Positions 1 to 6,482 are shown, numbered from the stretch's first letter. The stretch: DNA of 7,112 nt from Betaproteobacteria bacterium (GCA_003455595.1 DMQT01000130.1:1-7112), one strand, 5' to 3'. Numbers and translations are program-made. The notes: generated from the letters alone by a model not told the origin.

Positions 1-1079
1 GCGGCCCTGAGGTTGCCCAGGAACAGCACCAGCAGAATCACCACCAGGATAATGGCTTCGCCAAGTGCATCGGATACCGTGGAGATGGCGCGTTCCACCA
101 GACTGCCGCGATCATAAAACACCCGGATTTTGACGCCGGCAGGCAGGGTTTTTTCGATCTCGGCCAGCTTCGCGCGTACCCCCTGCACAACCTGTTGCGC
201 ATTGGCACCGCGCAGCCCCAGCACCAGACCTTCCGCCGCTTCACCCTTGCCGTCCTTGGTTACCGCGCCATAACGCGTCAGGCTGCCGATGCGCACAGTG
301 GCGACGTCGCCCACGCGTACCGGGATACCGTCACGGTTCGTGACGACGATATTGCGCACATCATCCAGCGTCTTGATGGCGCCCTCCACCCGCACCACCA
401 GCACTTCCTCGCCCGCCCTCAGACGTCCGGCACCGTCGTTGCGGTTGTTCATCTCCAGTGCCTGTTGCAGATCGGACAAGCGCACGCCGCGCGCGGCGAG
501 TTGCGCGTTATCCGGCGCCACCTCGAAAGTGCGCACAAGTCCGCCCAGCGTATTGACGTCCGCCACACCCGGTAGGGTGCGCAGTTGCGGGCGAATCACC
601 CAATCCAGCAACGAGCGACGCTCGGCGAGCGAGAGCTTGCCGCCTTCCACCGTGAACATGTACATCTCGCCCAGCGGCGTGGTAATCGGCGCCAGGCCGC
701 CCGTCGTCCCGACGGGCAGACTGGCCTGGACATTGCCAAGGCGCTCCGCCACCTGCTGGCGCGCCCAGTAAATGTCGGTGCCATCCTCGAAATCAATGGT
801 GATATCTGCCAGCGCGTACTTGGAAATGGAGCGCAACATGTGCTGTTTTGGAATGCCCAGCATTTCCGTTTCGATGGGCGCAACAATCCGCGCCTCCACC
901 TCTTCCGGGGTCATGCCGGGCGCCTTCATGATCAACTTCACCTGGGTCGTGGAGACATCGGGAAAAGCGTCGATCGGCAGGTTCTTGAACGCCACGGCGC
1001 CTGCACCGATCAACAGCAATGTGAGTACTGCGACCAGCAGGCGCTGGGTCAGCGAAAATTCGACGAGTTTGTTTAGCAT
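1..1079 (-). CDS. Heavy-metal efflux RND transporter, CusA/CzcA family (N-terminal part, cut by window edge)
   Basis: Inner-membrane pump of a tripartite heavy-metal efflux system, expected to use the proton gradient to expel metal cations. The open frame runs without a stop from the ATG at 1079 to the window edge, giving 359 residues of a family usually about 1,030-1,060 long. Visible features are a first membrane helix at about residues 13-31, the family motif LPIDAFPDVS at 34-43, the porter-domain block FEDGTDIYWAR at 97-107, PLGEMYMFTVEGG around 135-147, GKGEAAEGLVLGLRGANA at 277-294, and the start of the second helix (DALGEAIILVVILLVLFLG) at 337-355. These are typical of HME-RND pumps rather than drug-exporting HAE-RND pumps. 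The start is set by a GGAG ribosome site at 1086-1089, six bases away, inside the end of the adaptor gene. Only one base separates the adaptor stop from this start, so translation is probably coupled. The substrate (Zn/Co/Cd/Ni versus Cu/Ag) cannot be decided, because the helix residues and the methionine relay that tell these apart lie outside the window. Confidence 0.95.
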   Translation of the reverse strand, partial: MLNKLVEFSLTQRLLVAVLTLLLIGAGAVAFKNLPIDAFPDVSTTQVKLIMKAPGMTPEEVEARIVAPIETEMLGIPKQHMLRSISKYALADITIDFEDGTDIYWARQQVAERLGNVQASLPVGTTGGLAPITTPLGEMYMFTVEGGKLSLAERRSLLDWVIRPQLRTLPGVADVNTLGGLVRTFEVAPDNAQLAARGVRLSDLQQALEMNNRNDGAGRLRAGEEVLVVRVEGAIKTLDDVRNIVVTNRDGIPVRVGDVATVRIGSLTRYGAVTKDGKGEAAEGLVLGLRGANAQQVVQGVRAKLAEIEKTLPAGVKIRVFYDRGSLVERAISTVSDALGEAIILVVILLVLFLGNLRA

Positions 1080-1080
1080 C

Positions 1081-2175
1081 TCATTCTCCGCCTTCCCCGC
1101 CTATCCCCATCCATACCGCCTTGACTTGCGCGACGCCTTGCACCGCGACTTGCGCGCCGTTCTTGAGTGCGCCATCTACCCGCGCGGTATCGCCGCTTTG
1201 TCCAAGCACCCTGACCGCTACCGGGGTGAAGCCCTGGGCACTCCGCACGAATACATAGGATTTACCTTGCTGCATGGCGACCGCGGCTGCCGGAACTTGC
1301 CAACCGCTCGCTGCGGTCTGCGCAATGCGCGCCTCCACCGCCTGACCCGCCATCAGTCCATTCAGATCACCGCGCACTTCGGCGCGCACGCTCACGGTCT
1401 GGCTCATCGACGCTGCACGCGCCACCGACAGCACCCGGCCCCTGGCATTTCTGCCGCTGAGCGTAACCACCTCACCCGGCTGAACGGCGGCGGCATCCTT
1501 GGCAGGGACGCTGATCTCCAGCCAGAGCGGGTCCAGTTTCGCCACCTTGAACAGCGCTGTGGCGGAGTCGATACGCTGACCCGGGGTAGCGGTCACCTCC
1601 AGAACCACACCGGAAATCGGCGCCACCAAAGTGATTTCCGCGCTCGTCGCGCGCCCAGCTTCCATCTGCCGAACCAGACTCTCCGGCACACCCAGCATAC
1701 GCAGCGACTGGCGCTGTTCGACCAGCATCGCATTGGCGCCCAGATAAGCTGCACGCGTCGCCTGCTGGCGTGCGGCAGAAATAATGCCATCGGCCAGCAA
1801 CTGGTCATCGCGCTTCAGATTTTGTCGTGCGAGTTGCGCCTGGACGGCGGCCTGTACCAGATTGCGCTGCGCTTCGGCAAGGCCGGGACTGGCAAGTCGC
1901 GCCAGCGGTTGACCGGCTTTGACGGTGTCGTTGCTGGCGACCAGTACGCTGCTCACCAACCCCATCATGGGTGCAGCCACCACGCGCATCTGACCGGCAG
2001 GCACACTCACCGTGGCCGGATAGGGTACGCCCTGCGTGTTGGCTGCGACGCTGACAGCCGCTGTTCGGATACCCAGGGTTTGCAGCTGCGCCGTACTCAT
2101 GACGATATCGTTCGCGGCGTGCGCCGTCAGCGCGAATGCCAGGCACAGGCCGGCCGCCAAATATTGGAATTTCAT
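1081..2175 (-). CDS. Efflux RND periplasmic adaptor subunit (membrane fusion protein, CusB/CzcB type)
   Basis: Periplasmic adaptor that joins the RND pump encoded just downstream to an outer-membrane channel. As 364 residues it shows a Sec signal peptide at 1-20 (hydrophobic core, then TAHA|AND, no lipobox). It then has two halves of a lipoyl/barrel-sandwich domain at about 64-98 and 182-216 (second half ITLVAPISGVVLEV), split by an alpha-hairpin at about 99-180. A beta-barrel at about 217-290 and a membrane-proximal domain at about 291-355 follow. I chose the ATG at 2175 because AAAGGA (2181-2186) lies five bases upstream; a longer in-frame TTG start at 2199 would lose that site and put eight polar residues before the signal peptide. 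There is no fused CusF domain and no clear N-terminal three-methionine site as in E. coli CusB: only Met26 lies in the early mature region, while Met63, Met70 and Met71 fall at the lipoyl domain. It ends in a short glycine/glutamate tail. A role in metal efflux is supported by the neighbouring pump. Confidence 0.93.
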   Translation of the reverse strand: MKFQYLAAGLCLAFALTAHAANDIVMSTAQLQTLGIRTAAVSVAANTQGVPYPATVSVPAGQMRVVAAPMMGLVSSVLVASNDTVKAGQPLARLASPGLAEAQRNLVQAAVQAQLARQNLKRDDQLLADGIISAARQQATRAAYLGANAMLVEQRQSLRMLGVPESLVRQMEAGRATSAEITLVAPISGVVLEVTATPGQRIDSATALFKVAKLDPLWLEISVPAKDAAAVQPGEVVTLSGRNARGRVLSVARAASMSQTVSVRAEVRGDLNGLMAGQAVEARIAQTAASGWQVPAAAVAMQQGKSYVFVRSAQGFTPVAVRVLGQSGDTARVDGALKNGAQVAVQGVAQVKAVWMGIGGEGGE

Positions 2176-2205
2176 GTTAGTCCTTTGATGATGTGGCAAT
2201 ACGAC

Positions 2206-2219
2206 ACGCGCAGGCGCGT
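2206..2219 (-). repeat. Perfect GC-rich hairpin in the leader of the adaptor gene
   Basis: The bases ACGCGC and GCGCGT form perfect 6-bp arms around a 2-bp centre, effectively a 5-bp stem with a 4-base loop in RNA. It lies 31-44 bases upstream of the adaptor ATG. No run of U follows it on the minus strand, so it does not look like an intrinsic terminator. It may be an RNA structure tuning expression between the small gene and the adaptor gene, or chance in GC-rich DNA. Confidence 0.4.
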
Positions 2220-2232
2220 CAAATCAATTTGA
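2219..2232. promoter_or_regulatory. AT-rich dyad TCAAAT-N2-ATTTGA, possible operator
   Basis: This is a perfect 6-bp inverted repeat with a 2-bp centre, sharing one base with the neighbouring GC-rich hairpin. It sits in the gap between the small exported protein gene and the adaptor gene, where a local operator for an efflux operon could lie. I do not recognise it as the site of a named regulator. It does not look like the long dyads of MerR-type metal regulators, and no good sigma-70 promoter is evident directly beside it. Confidence 0.3.
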
Positions 2233-2263
2233 AAAAATACGAACGCAAGGCGCCCTGAATTGA

Positions 2264-2677
2264 TTAGCCGAGATGTGCGCCAGGCGGCGCGTGGGGAGGA
2301 GGGAGCAAATAAAAACCGGATGGATGGGGCGCAATTTCTGCCAAAAACGGAGAAGATGGCGGTGCGGTGGCCCGAGGCAAGGTGAAGGCCGCCGCGACGA
2401 CTCCCAGTATGGGCGAGCTAACGGCCATTTCACCCTTGTCGTCGCTGTCGTTCTTGCCAGCGCTCTCCATGCCAATGGCTATCGATTCATCCACATGTAA
2501 ATGAAGCTGATGTAGGCCTGCGTCCGTCTGACTATGCAGCAAGTCAACTTCCATCCCATCGATGTGTATCTTGTCCGGCATGGAAAATTCGAGTACATGG
2601 GCATGCAGCAGCGGCGCAATGCCTTGCAGCAGCGCGAGCAACATTACCAGTATGAAGTTATTCCACAAACGAGACAT
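2264..2677 (-). CDS. Small exported histidine-containing protein upstream of the metal-efflux genes, function unknown
   Basis: I do not recognise a named family. The 137-residue product starts with a short polar segment and a strong hydrophobic stretch (about 8-24) ending LLHA|H, which reads as a Sec signal peptide cut near residue 26, so the mature protein would begin at or near a histidine. Histidines recur at 27, 38, 48, 56, 59, 61, 118, 129 and 135, with HQLHLHVDE (56-64) as the densest group. A second hydrophobic stretch lies around 90-100, and the C-terminus is proline-rich (PPPHAPPGAH). No cysteines are present. Small exported proteins, often with histidines and a proline-rich tail, precede RND metal-efflux genes in czc-like operons (CzcI is the classic example), so periplasmic metal binding or modulation of the pump is plausible but inferred. 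The ATG at 2677 has no convincing Shine-Dalgarno site. It is 88 bp upstream of the adaptor gene on the same strand, so co-transcription is likely. Confidence 0.72.
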   Translation of the reverse strand: MSRLWNNFILVMLLALLQGIAPLLHAHVLEFSMPDKIHIDGMEVDLLHSQTDAGLHQLHLHVDESIAIGMESAGKNDSDDKGEMAVSSPILGVVAAAFTLPRATAPPSSPFLAEIAPHPSGFYLLPPPHAPPGAHLG

Positions 2678-2684
2678 GGTCTAA

Positions 2685-2713
2685 ATGATAAAACACCTGT
2701 TTGCCGAACACAA
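2685..2713 (-). promoter_or_regulatory. Candidate sigma-70 promoter for the small exported protein and metal-efflux genes
   Basis: Read on the minus strand, TTGTGT (2708-2713) and TATCAT (2685-2690) are separated by 17 bases. The -10 matches consensus at five of six positions and the -35 at three of six. A transcript would begin at about 2677-2679, essentially at the ATG, which would make the message leaderless or nearly so. That fits the lack of a Shine-Dalgarno site. The call is weak because the -35 is poor. Confidence 0.35.
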
Positions 2714-2725
2714 GAAACAATTTAA

Positions 2726-2748
2726 CTGCCCTGGATTACAGCCGGCAG
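2726..2748 (-). terminator. Weak hairpin after the CHASE2 cyclase gene, possible terminator
   Basis: On the minus strand CTGCC pairs with GGCAG, then a two-base GG bulge, then CTG pairs with CAG around a five-base loop. It lies about 20 bases after the cyclase stop codon and is followed by TTAAATTGTTT, which is AT-rich but not a clean U-tract. It could end the SH3-protease-cyclase transcript or only attenuate it. Read-through into the metal-efflux genes is possible. Confidence 0.3.
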
Positions 2749-2768
2749 ACATTCACTGGGTATTGCCC

Positions 2769-4964
2769 TTACTTTGATTCATATACCCACACCCCATCCC
2801 AGCTTGCCAGTGGCGGATTTTGCCGTAAATAGACAATGCGTTCGAGGTACAACTCATACAGTTTAACGTGGCTGGCACTCGTCAGCTCATGTAATAGCGT
2901 CTCGGCTTCATCCCAGCGCTGACCCCGGTATGCAGCCAGCGCCAGGGCGAATTTTTGTGCCATGATGAGGGTGCCCGCATCGATCTGACCGTTCAAACCC
3001 AGCGGCTGAAAGATGGCGACCGGCTTGTCTTTCCCTTTAACACGCACTAAATCGAGCTCGATGAAATTCATGTCTGGCAGCGCAGCACGGGTGTCCTCCC
3101 CCACGACCACCGGCGCGCCATAAAACTTGGTAATACCTTCCAGCCGCGACGCCAGATTCACCACATCGCCCATCACGGTATACGCCATACGGAATTGCGA
3201 ACCCATGTTGCCGACGCTGACGGTGCCGGTATTGATGCCGACGCCGACGTGCAGTTCCGGCCAACCTTTAGCAACAAAGGTTTTATTCAGCTCGGTCAGT
3301 GCGGCCTGCATGTCCATCCCGGCCAGCACGGCGTCGCGCACGTGGTGCGGGTTGTCCATCGGTGCCCCCCAGAACGCCATGATGCAGTCGCCCATGTATT
3401 TGTCGATGGTGCCTTGGTGCTGATGGATGACCTGGGTCATTGCGCTGAGAAATTCATTTAGCAAATCGGATAACTGTTGCGGACTAAGGCCTTCTGAAAT
3501 GCTGGTGAAACCACGCACATCGGAAAACAGAATGGTCAGTTCCTTGCTTTCCGAACGCATGTTGAAACGCGACGGATCCTGGCTCATTTCATCCACCAGT
3601 TCGGGCGGCACATATTGCCCGAACAGGCCGGTAATCTGGCGCCGGGCGCGCGTCTCGGCAAAAAATCCCCACGCCATGTTGAGCAGCATCAAGCCCAGTA
3701 TCAACACCAGCAGCGTGGCTAGCGGCAATACCCATTTATGCTCCCACGCCCAGTAGTTACTTGCCAGCAGCGTCGCAACCAGCAGCAGTGAAAGCAGTGC
3801 GCCACGCACGGGCGTGAGGCGCGGCAGCACCAGCGCCAGCAACACACCCAACACCAGCGCAACCAGTGTCTGGGCATCGGCTGCCCAGGCCGGGGTATAA
3901 CGAATTGTGTTATCCAGCATGCCGGAAATCAGGTTGGCGTGAATCTCTACGCCGGGATAGCTTTTGGCCAGCGGGGTAACGCGCAGATCGAGCAGACCGG
4001 GTGCCGTCGCCCCCACCAGCACGATGGTATTTTCCAGCACCGCAGGCGAGATGCGCCTCGCCAGCACATCAGCTGCCGACACATACTGATAACCGGAATA
4101 GGCACGGTACGGCACATACGCGGCACCGTGCTGATTGAGCGGTACACTCAGGCCATCGGCGTCGAGTACTAGGCGCGTATAGGATTTTCCCAGACCGGTT
4201 TCATTGACCTGCGCAAATGTCAAGGGCGCGCTGAATGCTGCCCGTAACGTGGCCAGCGAGAGTGCTTCGTAATCAGCCCCCTGATATTTTTGCAGCAGCT
4301 GCATGCGCCGCGTCACGCCGTCGAAATCCGCCAGCATGTTGAAAAATCCGCCACCTGCGGCATTGGCCTGCAAGGCAGGCAAATTGGCGCCATAACCCAG
4401 ATTGGTGGGGAACGCCCGGTCCTGCCCGTGCATGGCACCGGCTGCAAACACCGGCGCGGGCAACACCCCGGCAGTGCCAGTATAGGGTGTGAAGTAATAC
4501 CCTAGCACCGTCGGCCCTTTATGCAATGAAGCGGCAAAACGCGCGTCAAAATCCAGCAGCGAACGCGCGTTTTTCAGCGTCTTTGCAAAGTCTGGATGAG
4601 TGCGTAATTGCGTGGTAGCGAGGTGTTCCAGCACGGGCAGGCTGGGGTCGGGCTCGGCAAACACCACGTCAAACCCGATGGCCGCCACTGCGTATTTATC
4701 GAACAGCGTATCGACCAGTGCCGCCAGCTTGTCCCGACTCCACGGCCAGCGTCCCAGTTGTTTCAGACTGGCTTCGTCGATATTGACGATCACCACACGC
4801 GGATCCACCGTGTGCGGCATGGTCAGCAACAGACGCGTGTCGTAAGACCAGGCTTCCAGCCGTTTCAGTGCATCAATCCGCACCACGCCTGCCGCGTGCA
4901 ACACCAGCACCGCCGCCAGCAACAGGCTCAGCAGCACCCTAGGGGCATAACGCCAACCCCTCAT
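2769..4964 (-). CDS. Membrane-bound adenylate cyclase with CHASE2 sensor domain (class III)
   Basis: Predicted to make cAMP from ATP in response to a signal sensed outside the inner membrane. The 731-residue protein has a first membrane helix at about 8-28, then a CHASE2 extracytoplasmic domain at about 30-350 with the typical VVIVNIDEASL (57-67), GRWPWSR (71-77) and IGFDVVFAEPD (96-106). Three membrane helices follow at about 361-380, 387-404 and 411-433. The cytoplasmic catalytic domain spans about 474-630: metal-binding aspartates D482 (FSDVRGFTS) and D526 (KYMGDC), purine-recognising K522 and T596, and transition-state N603 and R607 in VNLASRLEG. Lys plus Thr is the class IIIb adenylate pattern, which argues against guanylate cyclase. 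The tail (about 665-725) resembles the helical, TPR-like ending with WDGV common in CHASE2 cyclases. The start codon overlaps the protease stop by one base (TAATG), so translation is probably coupled; there is no strong ribosome site of its own. All key catalytic residues are present. Confidence 0.95.
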   Translation of the reverse strand: MRGWRYAPRVLLSLLLAAVLVLHAAGVVRIDALKRLEAWSYDTRLLLTMPHTVDPRVVIVNIDEASLKQLGRWPWSRDKLAALVDTLFDKYAVAAIGFDVVFAEPDPSLPVLEHLATTQLRTHPDFAKTLKNARSLLDFDARFAASLHKGPTVLGYYFTPYTGTAGVLPAPVFAAGAMHGQDRAFPTNLGYGANLPALQANAAGGGFFNMLADFDGVTRRMQLLQKYQGADYEALSLATLRAAFSAPLTFAQVNETGLGKSYTRLVLDADGLSVPLNQHGAAYVPYRAYSGYQYVSAADVLARRISPAVLENTIVLVGATAPGLLDLRVTPLAKSYPGVEIHANLISGMLDNTIRYTPAWAADAQTLVALVLGVLLALVLPRLTPVRGALLSLLLVATLLASNYWAWEHKWVLPLATLLVLILGLMLLNMAWGFFAETRARRQITGLFGQYVPPELVDEMSQDPSRFNMRSESKELTILFSDVRGFTSISEGLSPQQLSDLLNEFLSAMTQVIHQHQGTIDKYMGDCIMAFWGAPMDNPHHVRDAVLAGMDMQAALTELNKTFVAKGWPELHVGVGINTGTVSVGNMGSQFRMAYTVMGDVVNLASRLEGITKFYGAPVVVGEDTRAALPDMNFIELDLVRVKGKDKPVAIFQPLGLNGQIDAGTLIMAQKFALALAAYRGQRWDEAETLLHELTSASHVKLYELYLERIVYLRQNPPLASWDGVWVYESK

Positions 4965-5872
4965 TACTTGATGCGGTAAAAGCGCTGTTGCAAGTCTTTA
5001 CCCGGCGGCAGGCGATCAAACCGGCTACCGACGGCATCGCCCAGCATCGCAAAACGCACATCAGGTGCAGGATGGGTCTTGAACAGCAGCGCCACGCGAC
5101 TGTCGTTCGCGGGCGTATGACCGATTTCCTGCAATACCGCTGGCAGGCCATAGGCGTCGTAACCGGCACGCGCCGCCAGCACCATGCCCATGCGGTCAGC
5201 AGCAAATTCAGCGTCTTTATCCAGCGTGCGCGACATGATTTCTGCACCACTGCCGATCAGCTGCTGAGCCGCGTCCGAGCCTTTGATCTGTTTGCCCAGC
5301 GCCTGCGCACCGAGGCCGATGAGTTTGGATTTTTGCAGAATATTGAGCTGGTCTTTATTCACTACGTGGCTGATTTCATGCCCCAACACCCCTGCCAGTT
5401 CGGCTTCGTTATTGAGTTGCTGGTATAAGCCTTTGGTGACAAAAACGAATCCGCCAGGCGCAGCAAATGCATTGATATCGGTACTGTCGATCACACCGAA
5501 ATGCCAGGGCAAATTTGGACGATCGCTCTGCAAAGCCACCCAGCGCCCGACTTTGTTGACATAGCGCTGCAGATTATCGTCCTTGACCAGCGGTGCCGCC
5601 CCGAGCAGGTTACCGGCCAGCTGCTGGCCGAGCTGGATTTCGTCGTTGTCAGTGGGTTTGGCTATCGCGCCGAGCAGGATATTTGTGGCATTTTCACGCA
5701 AGCTGGGTTGCTTGGCCGGCGCATCGGTCTGCGCCGGTGCGGGTTGGGCCGGTTCGGGCTGTTTACCCAGCTGACTGGGCAACTGCTTGAGAAAATCGTT
5801 GAAATCGTAAGCCTGCGCGCTATTGCCAAGCAGCCCCGCCGTCAAGGCCAGCAGCAGAATAGATGTTTTCAT
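4964..5872 (-). CDS. Exported M48-family zinc metalloprotease (BepA/LoiP-like)
   Basis: Periplasmic metalloprotease; relatives such as BepA and LoiP act in outer-membrane protein quality control and stress responses. The 302-residue product has a signal peptide at 1-21 (hydrophobic core, NSAQA|YD, no lipobox cysteine). A low-complexity Pro/Ala/Gln linker follows at about 38-55, then the M48 domain at about 75-280. The active site HEISH lies at 165-169 (zinc ligands H165 and H169, catalytic E166), with the third zinc ligand E222 in DKDAEFAADRMG. The family block NAFAAPGGFVFVTKGL (134-149) and the late KTHPAPDVR (265-273) are present. It is shorter than BepA and lacks the C-terminal TPR domain, so it is closer to LoiP in layout, but without a lipid anchor. 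GGGAG at 5881-5885, eight bases upstream, supports the start. The gene follows the SH3 gene by two bases and overlaps the cyclase gene by one, so all three should share one transcript. Confidence 0.94.
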   Translation of the reverse strand: MKTSILLLALTAGLLGNSAQAYDFNDFLKQLPSQLGKQPEPAQPAPAQTDAPAKQPSLRENATNILLGAIAKPTDNDEIQLGQQLAGNLLGAAPLVKDDNLQRYVNKVGRWVALQSDRPNLPWHFGVIDSTDINAFAAPGGFVFVTKGLYQQLNNEAELAGVLGHEISHVVNKDQLNILQKSKLIGLGAQALGKQIKGSDAAQQLIGSGAEIMSRTLDKDAEFAADRMGMVLAARAGYDAYGLPAVLQEIGHTPANDSRVALLFKTHPAPDVRFAMLGDAVGSRFDRLPPGKDLQQRFYRIK

Positions 5873-5874
5873 GA

Positions 5875-6390
5875 TTAATACTCCCGCTGAGGGTTCGGTA
5901 AATACACCACGCTGACCGCACGCAAACCGCCTTGTGCCGCGAAACTGCGCGCCACGCTGGCGCTGATGCTGTAGCGATCCAGCTGGGCAATGCCGTCGGC
6001 GCTGTAATGCGCTTCCTTGAGGTCCTCCTCATTCAACCCGCGTACCCCTGCCGTGGCGACAATTTGCCCCGGCTGACGCTTGCGCGTCGCCATTTGTGCC
6101 ATCCCGACGACATCTGCTCCGGCATTCGACGAGTATGCCGCACCAGTGCGCACTGACAGCAAACGCACCCAGCCCTGGCTCCGGCCAGACGACACCTGCA
6201 ACCAGCCGCCCTGGCGTTTAATGACACTCACCCGCGCGCCGCGCGACAGGCTGCCGACGCGCGCGCTGGTACCGGCGGGCGCTGCATAGAGCGATTCAGA
6301 TTTAATCAGCGTGCCGGTTTGTGCAGCCATTGCCAGCGCGCTGCACAACGCACCAACGAGGATCAGTCCAATTCCATATTGCGTCTTCAT
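5875..6390 (-). CDS. Exported SH3-domain protein, first gene of the protease-cyclase operon
   Basis: A 171-residue secreted or periplasmic protein of unknown exact role. The signal peptide is residues 1-22 (cleavage at AMA|AQ); Cys16 is not in a proper lipobox. A bacterial SH3-like domain spans about 25-80 (spacing LYAAPAGTSARVGSLSRG, then GGWLQVSSGRSQGWVR), a fold often used to bind peptidoglycan or peptides. After a short polar linker comes a second segment at about 112-165, starting TAGVRGLNEEDL (113-124) and ending in a hydrophobic VSVVYLP. I believe this segment recurs in proteobacterial SH3 proteins but cannot name it. A strong GGAGG site (6396-6400), five bases upstream, fixes the start. 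Being first in an operon with a protease and a membrane cyclase suggests a cell-wall-binding or protease-presenting partner, which is inference from context. There is no catalytic motif. Confidence 0.88.
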   Translation of the reverse strand: MKTQYGIGLILVGALCSALAMAAQTGTLIKSESLYAAPAGTSARVGSLSRGARVSVIKRQGGWLQVSSGRSQGWVRLLSVRTGAAYSSNAGADVVGMAQMATRKRQPGQIVATAGVRGLNEEDLKEAHYSADGIAQLDRYSISASVARSFAAQGGLRAVSVVYLPNPQREY

Positions 6391-6420
6391 GTGTGCCTCC
6401 AGGCCAAGTTTGTCAGGTTT

Positions 6421-6448
6421 ATTCTAATGCCGTCAGAATGACAGTACA
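6421..6448 (-). promoter_or_regulatory. Candidate sigma-70 promoter of the SH3-protease-cyclase operon
   Basis: On the minus strand a good -10 TAGAAT (6421-6426, five of six matches) lies 16 bases after a poor -35 TGTACT (6443-6448). Transcription would begin near 6414, giving a leader of about 24 bases that includes the strong GGAGG ribosome site. One arm of the inverted repeat falls directly upstream of the -10, inside the spacer, as expected if a regulator acts here. Confidence 0.4.
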
Positions 6449-6482
6449 TGGTACGCTTTGCACCTGATTACCCAGACGGCAT
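6427..6482. promoter_or_regulatory. Inverted repeat ATGCCGTC...GACGGCAT in the divergent promoter region
   Basis: Perfect 8-bp arms at 6427-6434 and 6475-6482 are separated by 40 bp; one more matching pair (6436 and 6473) follows a mismatch. Each arm lies next to, or overlaps, a candidate -10: TAGAAT leftward and TGTAAC (6482-6487) rightward. On either strand the order is GACGGCAT and then the -10 region. This suggests a shared operator for the two divergent transcripts. The binding protein is unknown, and single repeats of this size can arise by chance. Confidence 0.4.

Noticed and set aside
195..1076. Overlapping plus-strand open frames (195-575, 289-771 and 585-1076)
   Set aside because: All lie antisense to the RND pump gene, whose continuous 359-residue translation matches family motifs throughout; the plus-strand products are low-complexity and unlike known proteins.
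2176..2199. Longer start of the adaptor at the TTG at 2199
   Set aside because: The ATG at 2175 has AAAGGA five bases upstream and starts directly at the signal peptide. The extension would encode that ribosome site as protein.
772..2232. A 486-codon plus-strand open frame antisense to the adaptor and the start of the pump gene
   Set aside because: The opposite strand encodes two clear family proteins over the same bases. The plus-strand translation is Arg/His/Gln-rich with no recognisable domain, signal or ribosome site, as expected for an antisense shadow of GC-biased genes.
2273..2725. Plus-strand open frames 2273-2500 and 2534-2725 opposite the small exported protein gene
   Set aside because: The minus-strand product has a convincing signal peptide, a fitting operon position and its own stop. 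The plus-strand frames lack ribosome sites and any structure.
5708..5760. Pro/Ala/Gln-rich short repeat-like stretch in the protease gene
   Set aside because: It is an ordinary low-complexity linker between signal peptide and catalytic domain, not a regular tandem repeat.
6444..6454. GTAC-ATG-GTAC short palindrome inside the divergent promoter region
   Set aside because: Four-base arms that are themselves palindromic are common by chance and do not line up with either candidate promoter in a telling way.
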